This document shows, one piece after another, positions 5,883 to 15,100 of a stretch of DNA of 17,884 nt. A program made the position numbers and the translations under genes. A model generated the notes under the pieces. The model had not been told where the DNA came from, made no database searches, and was given only the letters and a program-made list of their open reading frames with translations. The number at the start of each line of letters is the position of its first letter. Within the stretch, counting starts at the first letter, position 1. This stretch comes from an uncultured Pseudomonadota bacterium (GTDB lineage: Bacteria > Myxococcota_A > UBA9042 > CAIXZC01), in assembly GCA_937884235.1 (NCBI GenBank), contig CALGBT010000848.1, positions 1 through 17,884 of the forward strand, in the 5' to 3' direction.

Positions 5883-8150
5883 ATGCCAAAGATACGCAAA
5901 ATAGATGCGCTGAGATACCACAGCCAGGGGCGGCCGGGCAAGGTTGAGGTGGTGCCCAGCAAGCCGTGTCACACCCAATTTGACCTATCCATGGCTTACA
6001 CTCCCGGGGTGGCCCATCCTTGCCTGGAGATTGAGGCCCACCCCGGTGACGTATACAAATACACGGCCAAGGGGAACCTCGTTGGGGTGGTGACCAACGG
6101 CACTGCGGTGCTTGGCCTGGGCAACATCGGGCCGCTGGCAAGCAAGCCGGTGATGGAAGGCAAGGGGGTCCTCTTTAAGCGATTTGCGGATCTTGATGTC
6201 TTTGACATCGAGGTTGATGCCACGGACCCCGACGAGTTCATTCGCGTCGTCCGTGCGATGGCACCGACCTTCGGGGGGATCAACCTTGAGGACATTAAGG
6301 CTCCGGAGTGTTTCTACATTGAGGAGAAGCTGAAAGAGCTGCTCGACATCCCAGTCTTCCACGACGATCAGCACGGCACAGCAATTATCTCCGCCGCCGG
6401 CATGCTCAACGCGGCCGAACTCGTGGGGAAAGAACTGTCCAGCTTGAAGGTTGTGGTGTGTGGTGCGGGCGCGGCGGGGATTGCCTGTGCGAACCACTAC
6501 ATTGCGTGTGGTGTCAAGCTTGAGAACATCCTTCTCATCGATACCCGGGGCGTCATCTACGAGGGCCGTTCGGAAGGCATGAATTCATACAAACAGAAGT
6601 TCGCGCAGAAGACCGAAGCCCGGACTCTGGCTGATGCGATGCAGGGAGCCGACGTATTCGTGGGGCTCTCCACCAAGGGCATGGTCACCAAGGCAATGGT
6701 GGCCTCCATGGCCAAGGACCCCATCATTTTCGCCCTGGCGAACCCGGACCCTGAGATCACCTATGCGAAGGCCAAAGCGGTGCGGGACGACCTCATCATG
6801 GCGACGGGTCGGTCGGACTGCCCGAACCAGGTCAACAACGTCCTCGGTTTCCCCTTCATCTTCCGGGGGGCCATGGACGTCCGGGCGCGCGTCATCAGCG
6901 AGGGGATGAAGATGGCTGCGACCCGTGCCCTGGCTGCGCTGGCCAAGGAGGAGGTACCCGATCAGGTCTCCAAGGCATACGACGGGCTGCGTCTACACTT
7001 CGGTCGCGACTACATCATTCCGAAACCCTTTGACTTCCGAGTGCTCACCTGGGCCGCCCCGGCCGTGGCCAAAGCCGCCTGTGACGAGGGGCTGGCCGCA
7101 CTCCCCATAGATGACTGGGACGCCTACCGTTGGGAGTTGGAGCGGCGCATCTACCCCTTCGCCTATGCGATGCGCAAAGTCTTCGCCGTTGCCAAGGAGA
7201 ATCCCAAGCGCATCGTCTTCCCCGAGGGCGACAACCCCAAAGTGCTACGAGCGGCGCAGCGCCTGATCGACGAGAGTCTCGCAATGCCGGTGCTCTTGGG
7301 CCGCCCCGAACGTATTGCTGAGATTCAGGTGGAAGAGGAGTTGGAACTGCGCGGGGTGGAAATCATCGACCCCATGGAGTCCCCGGACTTCGAGCACTAC
7401 GCCCAGGCTTACAGGAGCAAGTTTGAGCGTAGCGGCGTCACTGACCAGGTCGCTCACAGCGCCCTGCGTTCCCCCGTCATCTTTGGGCTGATGATGGTGC
7501 AGCAGGGGCATGCGGATGGACTTCTGGCCGGGGTATCCATGAGCTACCCCCAGACTATGCGCCCGGCACTTCAGATTATCGGCCCACAAAGCCCCGAAGC
7601 GCACGTAATGGGACTCTACATGGTGGTGCTCAAGGACGGGGTTCGGTTCTTCGCCGACACCACCGTCACCATCGACCCCACTGCAGAGCAACTCGCCTGC
7701 ATCGCTTGCCAGACCGCCCGGTTCGCCAAATCTTTTGGCGTCACCCCCCGCGTTGCCATGCTCTCTTTTTCGAGTTTCGGTGCCAGTCCTTCACCGCGGA
7801 CAGCCAAGATTCGGCGAGCCAAGCAGATCGTCCAGGGCCTCATGCCCGACCTGATCATCGATGGCGAGATGCAGGTGGACGTAGCGACCGACGCGGAAAT
7901 TGCTGGAGCCACCTACCCTTTCAGCCGCATCCAGGGTGATGCGAATGTCTTTATATTCCCATCCCTCGAGGCCGCCAACATCGGCTACAAGCTGCTCGGC
8001 CGCATCGGCGGTGCCTCGGTCATCGGCCCGGTGCTGCTGGGCATGGCCGGCGCAGTCAATGTCCTCGCACAGAATTGCGAGGTGGAATCCATCGTCGACC
8101 TCACCGCGTTCACGGTTCTCAAGGCGCAGCACAAGAAATACGATATCTAG
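5883..8150 (+). CDS. maeB: NADP-dependent malic enzyme MaeB (malic enzyme-phosphotransacetylase fusion)
   Basis: The product is 755 aa, close to E. coli MaeB (759). It decarboxylates malate to pyruvate with reduction of NADP, feeding acetyl-CoA and NADPH supply in the cytoplasm. The N-terminal malic domain has YTPGVAHPCLEI, TNGTAVLGLGNIGPLA, the metal-site region DIKAPECFYIEE and VFHDDQHGTAI. The nucleotide-binding domain carries CGAGAAGIA (about residue 194), then FALANPDPEI and NQVNNVLGFPFIFRGAMD. From about residue 430 a phosphotransacetylase-like domain follows (RIVFPEGDNPKVLRAA, HADGLLAGVSMSYP, GPVLLGMAGAVNVL). In characterised MaeB proteins this domain is regulatory, sensing acetyl-CoA, and not a working Pta. 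I chose ATG 5883 because GGAGGAG (5871-5877) lies 5 bases upstream and MPKIRKIDALRYH fits the family; the frame is open back to GTG 5847. It converges on the next gene with only 19 bp between stops. Confidence 0.95.
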   Translation: MPKIRKIDALRYHSQGRPGKVEVVPSKPCHTQFDLSMAYTPGVAHPCLEIEAHPGDVYKYTAKGNLVGVVTNGTAVLGLGNIGPLASKPVMEGKGVLFKRFADLDVFDIEVDATDPDEFIRVVRAMAPTFGGINLEDIKAPECFYIEEKLKELLDIPVFHDDQHGTAIISAAGMLNAAELVGKELSSLKVVVCGAGAAGIACANHYIACGVKLENILLIDTRGVIYEGRSEGMNSYKQKFAQKTEARTLADAMQGADVFVGLSTKGMVTKAMVASMAKDPIIFALANPDPEITYAKAKAVRDDLIMATGRSDCPNQVNNVLGFPFIFRGAMDVRARVISEGMKMAATRALAALAKEEVPDQVSKAYDGLRLHFGRDYIIPKPFDFRVLTWAAPAVAKAACDEGLAALPIDDWDAYRWELERRIYPFAYAMRKVFAVAKENPKRIVFPEGDNPKVLRAAQRLIDESLAMPVLLGRPERIAEIQVEEELELRGVEIIDPMESPDFEHYAQAYRSKFERSGVTDQVAHSALRSPVIFGLMMVQQGHADGLLAGVSMSYPQTMRPALQIIGPQSPEAHVMGLYMVVLKDGVRFFADTTVTIDPTAEQLACIACQTARFAKSFGVTPRVAMLSFSSFGASPSPRTAKIRRAKQIVQGLMPDLIIDGEMQVDVATDAEIAGATYPFSRIQGDANVFIFPSLEAANIGYKLLGRIGGASVIGPVLLGMAGAVNVLAQNCEVESIVDLTAFTVLKAQHKKYDI

Positions 8151-8169
8151 CCGGTCACTCCCAGATAGT

Positions 8170-9282
8170 CTAGTGAGTCAGAAACCAATTAGTGACAACG
8201 TCTGGGGCGGTCTTGAGCCACTCGTGGCCGGCGTTGGCGTCAGTCTCCTGGAGCAACTCAGTGCCCTGCTCAGCTAGCTTTGATGCATAGCTCTGCACAG
8301 TGAATATGGGTACGGTGGCGTCCAGTTCGCCGTGGAGAAAGAGCGTTGGCGGATGGTCCGCGGGCAGACTCGGCACGAAGCAGGTCATCCCGGCACAGGT
8401 GGCGTAGGATGCGGACTGGATCGCCAGGGCCTTAAAAACCCCGGGATAGGATACAGCCATACGGCTGGTCATATAGCCGCCACTGGAGATGCCTCCAGCG
8501 TACAATCGGCCCATATCCACCGGGCCGAACTCACCGCCCGCCAGTGCTGCCAGGATATCGAGAACGAAGAAGTGATCGGGGGCGGTCTCCCAGATGATGG
8601 TATATGGGGGAATGTTGGTATCCCAGTAGGTTCCTCCCTCCAGGTGCGCTTCTGGCGTGACTACTGCGAAACCCGACTCCAGCAGGCTCTTCACGAGCAG
8701 CACTTGATTCCACATGCCGAAGGGCGCATCGAGAAAAGAAGACCAGAAGAAACCGGCGGGGAGGAACGACCCTTGAAACAGGACTACGGCAGGCCAACCC
8801 TGCGCTGGCGGGGAACCCGCAGGAACCTGCCAGTGGACATCCCGAGGAGCCAGCCCGGAGACCCCGGTGAGCAGGGTCGTGGTTTCATGGAGACAGGCCG
8901 CGTTCTGGGGTCCCACCAGACAGAGTGGGATAGATGAAATGTCAGCCGATGTATCGGCCACTGTTTCCGGAGTGATGTCTGGGATGTCGGCGACGACATC
9001 GTAGACCACTTCGCCGGGAAGTTCAGGGTCAACGACGTCACTCTCATGGACCGCAAGATCAAGGACGACATCGGCCACCTGCCAGGGGCGCGAATCCGGT
9101 GTGCGTCCAGCCACCACATCCGCCAACGTTTCGGACTCGGTTCGAGCATCCCTGGCCAGCGACGGACCTGCTCCTCCACCACCGCAGGAGAGTCCGGCTC
9201 CAGCAATCAGAGCGAGCAGAACAATGGCCGTTCTTATGCTGCCACGGCAAAGCCAGCTACGCTCTTCCATGATTGTGATCAT
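8170..9282 (-). CDS. Lipoprotein alpha/beta hydrolase (PHB-depolymerase/esterase-like)
   Basis: The product is 370 aa from ATG 9282. The N-terminus has basic residues, then a hydrophobic stretch (TAIVLLALIAGAGLSC) ending in a lipobox-like GLSC with Cys about 33 followed by a Gly run, so it is probably an exported, lipid-anchored protein. An Asp/Val-rich linker (about 60-115, e.g. VVYDVVADIPDITPE) precedes the catalytic domain. The triad is visible: Ser 266 in GGISSGGYM (GxSxG), Asp 321 in LFLHGELDATVP and His 353 in NAGHEWL. The closest style is the PHB-depolymerase/feruloyl-esterase branch of the fold; the substrate is unknown. The frame stays open far upstream to 9909, but that part is antisense to the next gene and lacks domain features. 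A second ATG at 9270 is possible. The gene is divergent from the DUF3160 gene. Confidence 0.82.
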   Translation of the reverse strand: MITIMEERSWLCRGSIRTAIVLLALIAGAGLSCGGGGAGPSLARDARTESETLADVVAGRTPDSRPWQVADVVLDLAVHESDVVDPELPGEVVYDVVADIPDITPETVADTSADISSIPLCLVGPQNAACLHETTTLLTGVSGLAPRDVHWQVPAGSPPAQGWPAVVLFQGSFLPAGFFWSSFLDAPFGMWNQVLLVKSLLESGFAVVTPEAHLEGGTYWDTNIPPYTIIWETAPDHFFVLDILAALAGGEFGPVDMGRLYAGGISSGGYMTSRMAVSYPGVFKALAIQSASYATCAGMTCFVPSLPADHPPTLFLHGELDATVPIFTVQSYASKLAEQGTELLQETDANAGHEWLKTAPDVVTNWFLTH

Positions 9283-9309
9283 CCCGGCACCCGCCTTGAC
9301 ACTTGACCA

Positions 9310-9358
9310 TTGCCCGCGCATCGGGCCGCAGTATACTGGGTCGTGACCGGTCCGTCGA
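9310..9358. promoter_or_regulatory. Divergent promoter region with palindromic -10 (CAGTATACTG)
   Basis: CAGTATACTG (9329-9338) is a perfect 10-bp palindrome, so the same bases give TATACT on both strands. On plus, TTGCCC (9310-9315) lies 16 bases upstream of TATACT (9332-9337). On minus, TCGACG (9358-9353) lies 17 bases upstream of TATACT (9335-9330). Both -35 boxes match only partly. The arrangement would drive the two lipoprotein genes from one overlapping site and force them to compete for polymerase. Confidence 0.4.
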
Positions 9359-9465
9359 TGGTTGAAAGCGCTACCGCTTGGTGGCACGGAAGTTGCGAAT
9401 GTCCTGCTGCGACGGGCAAACAGCCAGGAAGTTGTGCAGAAAGGGACCATGTAGGGGAGATGATG

Positions 9466-11655
9466 ATGAAAATGTACCCGGCAATTCTGTTGTTTCTTGT
9501 GGTAGCGGCATGTGGCAGCGGCGAGAGTCCTGCCGTCGGCGTGGACGTTGTCGTGGAACCGGACTGGGGCCACGTCCAGACCAGCCCAGCGGATGAGGAG
9601 TTCCTCCAGGAACACCTGGCGTTGCTGATCGCATCGGTGGATATGACGCCGCAGGAATTGATGGCAAAATGGTACCATGAGCCGGGGTTTGGCGACGGGC
9701 TTGACTTCGACGTCTGGACGGCTGAATTTGCCGCCGATATTGCGGCAGCATGGGACCTGACGGACAAGGAGAAGGCCGGGATTGGCGAGGAAGGCTTCGG
9801 CGTCCTGGACCGCGTCCGCTTTGCCAGCCATGCCCTGGGCTACCAGGACGTCTGGGAACGCGATTTGCCAGTGCTCATCACCACCGACTCCATTCTCTTT
9901 GCGTTGCATCGCAGCTTTGACCGCATGCTTAAACAGGTAGAGCAGGAGGTGCTCATCGTTACCCTGCGGTCGATCCTTGAGGATCTGCGCGCGGCGCTGA
10001 GCACCGACGGTGCAGCCAGCGACCCATTGCTGCAGGCGGCCCGTGAGGACCTGGACCTTTACTACTGTGTGGCCCTATCCCTGCTCAACGGCAGTTCCGC
10101 AGAGGCCATCTTCCCGGGCACCGCCGACAAGCGAGATGACATTCTCTCGTGGGTCGGGAAGCTGCAGCCGCGCCTCATCGAGCTGTTTGGCCGCCCCTAC
10201 CCTTGTGCGGGCCCGGGATGCGCCTATGACTTCTCCCAGTTCAAGCCCCGTGGCCACTACACCGAGACGCCCGAGCTTGAACAGTACTTCCGAGCGATGA
10301 TTTGGCTGGGCCGGACGGACATCATGCTGACCCGGTTCCAGCGGGAACTGGTGGTCACTGCCGAGCTGAACCGTCACCTGGCCGCGGAGAGCACCTTCGC
10401 CAACTGGCAGGCCGTGGAACAGGTGATCGCGGTCTTCGTGGGAGTCAGCGACAACCTCACGCCGGCGGGATGGCAGGAGTTTCTGGCTCAGGAGGGAACT
10501 CCAACTGCCGAGGTTCTGCTGAATCCGGACAGCGCCTCGGCCCTGATGAAAACCCTGGAGGGCAGCGGTTTCGGGAGCCAGATGATCATGAGCCAGATCA
10601 TGATGGCTGACCCGATGAGCGCCGAGCCGACGGCGTTGCCCCCCTCTTTCAAGCTGTTAGGCCAGCGCTACGTCATCGATAGCCACGTCTTCCACAACGT
10701 CACCTTTGACCGGGTCACATGGCAGGGCCAGAAGGTCGATCGCATGCTGCCTAACCCCCTGGACGGGCTCTTTGTGCTGGGGCACCAGGAGGCGCTCACG
10801 GTCCTGCTGCCGGAGCTCGACAAGTACCATTACGCGCAGAACCTGCACGTCATGCGCAGCCTCGTCGACGCTCATCCGGCCGAGTTCTGGGGGATGAGCA
10901 TGTACAACGGCTGGTTGGAGGCCATTCGTGCGCTCGGTGGGCCGACCACTGGGGACGGCTACCCGGCAGCGATGCAAACCCACGCCTACGCCCTGAAGAC
11001 GATGAACACCGCGCTAGCCTCCTGGGCCGAGCTCCGCCACGACACGATCCTCTACGTGAAGCAATCCTACTCGGGAGTCGCCTGCGACTACCCCGATGGC
11101 TATGTCGAGCCACACCCGGAATTCTATAAGAAGATCGGTGACTTTGCGGTCCGGGCACAAGCGCAGTTGTCCGGATTGCCATTCTCCGTCGACGGCAAGG
11201 CGAACCACTTCAAACGATTCGCCGAGGCCGCCGCCAGTCTCGAATCCATCGCTATCAAAGAACTGGCCGGGGAACCCCGTAGTCCGGATGAGACCGAGTT
11301 CATCAAGACCCTCGTGGTGGAGGATGGCATGTGCGGGGCGCCGCCGGTGGCCGGTTGGTACACCAAGTTGTTCTACGATGCCACGGACATGGACTTCGTC
11401 TTCGACCCGACCGTTGCAGACGTCCACACCGACCCCAACGCTGGCGAGATCCTGCATGTGGGTACCGGATACTCCAATCTGATGGTGATGGTGGTCGATA
11501 CTACCTGCGGAAAACGGGCCTACGCCGGCCCGGTCTCGTCCTACTACGAGCAGATCGAAGGCGATTTCGTCCGCCTCACCGACGAAGACTGGGTGAAGCA
11601 GTTCGAGTTGGCACCACCCGTCCGTCCCGCCTGGACAGAGGAATTCGTGCTCTGA
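9466..11655 (+). CDS. DUF3160-family lipoprotein
   Basis: The product is 729 aa. The signal peptide MKMYPAILLFLVVAACGSG has a clean lipobox (VAAC). Features of DUF3160 are seen in order: PVLITTDSILFALHRSFDRML (about 134-154), a block matching the family's VTTDSxLHAxHxxFD start; a long helical middle region; FSVDGKANHFKRFAEAAA; and near the end VADVHTDPNAGEILHVGTG, then SSYYEQIEGDFVRLTDEDW, matching the family's C-terminal SYYEF...RLTDEEW block. DUF3160 proteins are secreted or lipid-anchored and have no known activity. AGGGGAG (9453-9459) serves ATG 9466; ATGs at 9460, 9463 and 9472 are alternatives. The frame is open back to 9310, but that part has no signal-like character. Its partner across the divergent promoter is the hydrolase lipoprotein, suggesting a shared extracytoplasmic role (inference). 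Confidence 0.82.
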   Translation: MKMYPAILLFLVVAACGSGESPAVGVDVVVEPDWGHVQTSPADEEFLQEHLALLIASVDMTPQELMAKWYHEPGFGDGLDFDVWTAEFAADIAAAWDLTDKEKAGIGEEGFGVLDRVRFASHALGYQDVWERDLPVLITTDSILFALHRSFDRMLKQVEQEVLIVTLRSILEDLRAALSTDGAASDPLLQAAREDLDLYYCVALSLLNGSSAEAIFPGTADKRDDILSWVGKLQPRLIELFGRPYPCAGPGCAYDFSQFKPRGHYTETPELEQYFRAMIWLGRTDIMLTRFQRELVVTAELNRHLAAESTFANWQAVEQVIAVFVGVSDNLTPAGWQEFLAQEGTPTAEVLLNPDSASALMKTLEGSGFGSQMIMSQIMMADPMSAEPTALPPSFKLLGQRYVIDSHVFHNVTFDRVTWQGQKVDRMLPNPLDGLFVLGHQEALTVLLPELDKYHYAQNLHVMRSLVDAHPAEFWGMSMYNGWLEAIRALGGPTTGDGYPAAMQTHAYALKTMNTALASWAELRHDTILYVKQSYSGVACDYPDGYVEPHPEFYKKIGDFAVRAQAQLSGLPFSVDGKANHFKRFAEAAASLESIAIKELAGEPRSPDETEFIKTLVVEDGMCGAPPVAGWYTKLFYDATDMDFVFDPTVADVHTDPNAGEILHVGTGYSNLMVMVVDTTCGKRAYAGPVSSYYEQIEGDFVRLTDEDWVKQFELAPPVRPAWTEEFVL

Positions 11656-11681
11656 TATTCCCCCACACAGAGTCTGGTGCC

Positions 11682-12053
11682 GGGCGCATCCCTGACCTGA
11701 TTCTCGATTTCCGGTGCCCACACTCGGCAATGTCATCCCGAACGGCGGCCTGCCGCCGGAGGGATCTCTGCGTGGCTTGGAGGGGCCGTAGAAGTGACCG
11801 GGTGGTGCCCGGGGGTCTCTCGCCGGCCGTTGGCCGGCCGCGGGATGACGGGTGGAAAATGGGGGCGCTGGTGAATGGATGTCCTTATGTCGCTTCTCGG
11901 CCACGGCCCCCAGTCGGCTGAAAATGGCACGATGACACGAGCAGAGCATCCCCCACATTTCCTTTCCTTCCAGACACTTATCTGAGCGGGCCTGACAACG
12001 AATATCCGAGGACCGGCACGACGGGCAACCAGGATCAGATCAGGGATGCGCCC
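11682..12053. mobile_element. MITE-like element bounded by 23-bp inverted repeats
   Basis: The left end, 11682-11704, begins GGGCGCATCCCTGA. The complement of 12031-12053 matches it at 21 of 23 positions. Similarity seems to continue inward with gaps (CTCGG and TGTC blocks on both arms). The 372-bp interior holds no transposase frame, so it would be non-autonomous. No target-site duplication is obvious. It encloses the smaller GTCATCCCG palindrome, so one may have inserted in the other. Confidence 0.5.
11732..11849. repeat. 118-bp GTCATCCCG...CGGGATGAC palindromic element with three hairpins
   Basis: Perfect 9-bp termini lie at 11732-11740 and 11841-11849. Inside are three GC-rich hairpins: CGGCGGC/GCCGCCG (11743-11758), CCGGG/CCCGG (11798-11812) and GCCGGCC-GTT-GGCCGGC (11822-11838). 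Short intergenic palindromes with GTCATCCCG ends are, from memory, widespread in bacterial genomes. Here it could be a MITE or a multi-hairpin transcript element. It lies 77 bases after the DUF3160 stop. Confidence 0.6.
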
Positions 12054-12123
12054 CTTGGCTCCGGGCCATTTGCTTCCACTGCGGCTTTCAGGCAGAATCT
12101 GGCACATTAGGAAGGAGGCCGAA

Positions 12124-15100
12124 ATGCGTTGGGCCGGATTTGCTCTGTTGCTACTATTGCTGCCGGCTTGCGCCGGGCCATCTAGTGTCATCGATAGCGA
12201 CGCAGTCGCTCCTGATGGTGTCGGTGAGGAGGTGGTGCTGGCGGATTCCGGCTCTGCCCCGGCCGATCTCGTAACTCCGGAGGGGTTGTTCCCTGAGATG
12301 AAGCCCTGGGGCAACGATGCCCAGGATGCCGCAGACCAGACCGGCCCATCCTGCGCCACCGGCGAGGGTTGCTTCCTGGACCCTTGCGACGGGAATAGCG
12401 ACTGCCAGTCCGGGTGGTGCGTTGAGCATCTGGGGGACCATGTGTGCACCATCGCCTGCCAGGAAGAGTGCCCGGCCGGGTGGAGCTGTCAGCAGGTTGC
12501 CGGAACCGCACCAGACCTGGTTTTTGTGTGCGTCTCAGACGTCGCCAATCTGTGTAAGCCTTGCGTCACGGGCGACAACTGCAAGAGCACCGGCGGTGCC
12601 GACGCCGTCTGCGTCGATTATGGCGTCGAAGGTAGCTTCTGCGGCGGGGAGTGCCAGGAAGATGAGGATTGCCCGTGGGGGTTCTCCTGTGCGGATGTGG
12701 AGACCGTGGATGGCATCGGGGTGCGGCAATGCCTAGCGGATACGGGAAACTGCCCATGCACGAAGACCTCCGTCAAGCTGGCCCTCTTCACCATGTGCGA
12801 GCAGGCCAACGAGTGGGGCCAGTGTACGGGAATGCGGGTCTGCTCCGAGGCCGGTCTCACCCCGTGTGATGCGCCGGTTCCGGCACTGGAAATCTGCAAT
12901 GGTGAAGACGACGACTGCGACGGTGAGAGCGACGAGGCGACCTGCGACGACGACAACGAATGCACCGAGGATTCATGCGCCGGCCAAGCGGGGTGCCAGT
13001 TCGTGCCTTTGCTGGGCGAAGAGTGCAAGGACGGCAACCCCTGTACGGTAGCTGATTTCTGCAGTGATGGTGTATGCAGCGGGACGCCAGTGAAGTGCGA
13101 TGACGGGGATCCCTGCACCGACGATTCCTGTGACGGCGCAGGCGGCTGCGTCTTCACCGCCAATTCTGAGCCATGCGACGACGGCAACCCGTGTACCCTG
13201 GGCGACCAGTGCGACGGCGGCGACTGCACCGGAATCATGGTGCCATGCGACTGCCAGGAAGATACTGACTGCGATACTCTGGAGGACGGCGACCTCTGCA
13301 ATGGAACGCTCATTTGCGACCTCAGCAAGTTCCCCTATCAGTGCCGCGTGGATCAGGCGACCCTGGTCACCTGCCCGGAACCTGCGGGGAATGACGCCCC
13401 CTGCCTGGCGGCCATTTGTGACCCGGATTCCGGCAGTTGCTCTCTGGCTGCGGCGCATGAGGGGGCTCCATGCAGCGATGGCGACCCCTGCACTGTGGCA
13501 GACAGTTGCCTGGCCGGCGCCTGCGCCGGCGGACCCACTGCCAATTGCAACGATGGCAACCCATGTACGGACGACTCGTGCCAGCCCGGCGTCGGGTGCC
13601 AGCATGAGCCGGCAGCCGGACCGTGCAGCGACCTTGATGCCTGCACCCTTGACGACCAGTGCGCAAACGGAGTTTGTGAGCCTGGCCAGGCCGCCGATTG
13701 CGAAGACTCCAACCCCTGTACCGACGACTCGTGCAACGCTGCCACAGGCTGCGTGCATGCGAACAATGCGGCCCCCTGCGACGACGGCAACGCCTGCACC
13801 TCGGGGGACCACTGCGCAGGCGGCAACTGCCTCTGGTCGAGCCCGGTACAATGCGACGATGCCAACCCCTGCACTGACGATTACTGCGACCCGGCACAGG
13901 GCTGCGCCTTTGCGTTGAACCAGGCGGCTTGCAACGACGGGGACCTTTGCACCACCGGCGACTTCTGTCACCTGGGAGAGTGCACTGCGGCGGGAGTTCT
14001 CAACTGCAACGACAACAACCTCTGCACCGACGATGGCTGTCTCCCTGCCGCCGGCTGCATCTTCTCGGCCAATAGCGCCGCCTGCGACGACAAGAACGCC
14101 TGCACGCTGGGAGACAAGTGCAGCGACGGCTGGTGCACGGCAGGCGCACCGATTCTGTGCGAAGACAACAACCCTTGCACGGATGCCGCCTGCAATCCGG
14201 CAACCGGCTGCCTCTTTGTCGCCAATAGCGAGCCCTGCTCGGACGGCAACCTCTGTACCGTTGATGACAAGTGCAGCCAGAGCGAGTGTTTATCTGGTGC
14301 ACCGCTTACCTGCAACGATGACAACCCCTGCACTGACGACAGCTGCCAGGCAGATACCGGATGCCTCTTCACGCCCAACGGGGCCTTCTGCAGCGATGGG
14401 AATTCCTGCACCAACAGCGACACGTGTGACGGGGGCATTTGCTCTGGCACGCCCGTGGACTGCAGCGATGACAACGTCTGCACTGACGATTCCTGCAACG
14501 AGAATGGAGATTGTGACCATCTGCCCAACAGCGCCAACTGTCCCGGCGGGCAGTGCGCCGGCGGTGTCTGTGTGCCAGACTGCGTGCCGGACTGTCAGGG
14601 CAAGACCTGCGGTGACGATGGCTGCGGCGGCTCCTGCGGGACGTGCCAGCAGAACTTCGCCTGCGTGGCCGGTAACTGCCAGTCGACCCTGACGAAGCGG
14701 GTCTTCGTCACCAGCCAGGTCTACAACGCCGGGCTGGGCGGTGTCACCGGAGCGGACTCAAAATGCCAGAGCGTGGCCAACTCGGCGGGGCTGGGCGGGA
14801 GTTGGAAGGCCTGGATCAGTCAGCCATCGGGCAGCAGTTCGCCAGCGAGTCGCTTCGCCAAGTCTGATGGACCGTACGTTCTCCTGGACAACACGGTGAT
14901 CGCAACCAGCTGGACCGACCTGACGGACGGCACTCTTCTGCACGGCATCGACCGTACCGAATTCAACCAGCCGGAGGGCTCGGGCTCGTACGTCTGGACG
15001 GCCACGACCACCAACGGCGCATTCAATACCGGCTCCTGGGGAGGTTGCGGCGGCACCGTCTGCAACAACTTCTCCAACGGCAGCACCTGTCTCCCGTGCG

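Larger units (their letters stand above)
11656..12123. other. Gene-free block between the DUF3160 and Cys-rich lipoprotein genes
   Basis: It contains nested inverted repeats (11682-12053 and 11732-11849) and no credible coding sequence. Frames that cross it are extensions of antisense shadows. The segment 11850-12030 between repeat parts shows no recognisable motif. A weak promoter-like pair (TTGCTT 12070-12075, CAGAAT 12093-12098, spacer 17) may serve the next gene. Confidence 0.6.

Noticed and set aside
9363..9376. TGAAAGCGCTACCG, resembling a LacI-family operator
   Set aside because: Only the left half fits the GAAAGCGCTTTC pattern; the right half does not, and no LacI-type gene is present.
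9283..9909. Upstream extension of the minus-strand hydrolase frame (209 codons)
   Set aside because: It is antisense to the DUF3160 gene start, lacks any domain feature, and the signal peptide begins only at ATG 9282.
12070..12098. TTGCTT-17-CAGAAT as a promoter for the Cys-rich lipoprotein gene
   Set aside because: Matches are only 3 and 4 of 6; too weak to list as a separate feature.
12973..13971. Long minus-strand open frame of 332 codons across the Cys-repeat gene
   Set aside because: The repetitive GC-rich coding sequence keeps antisense frames open; the product shows no recognisable motif and no ribosome-binding site.
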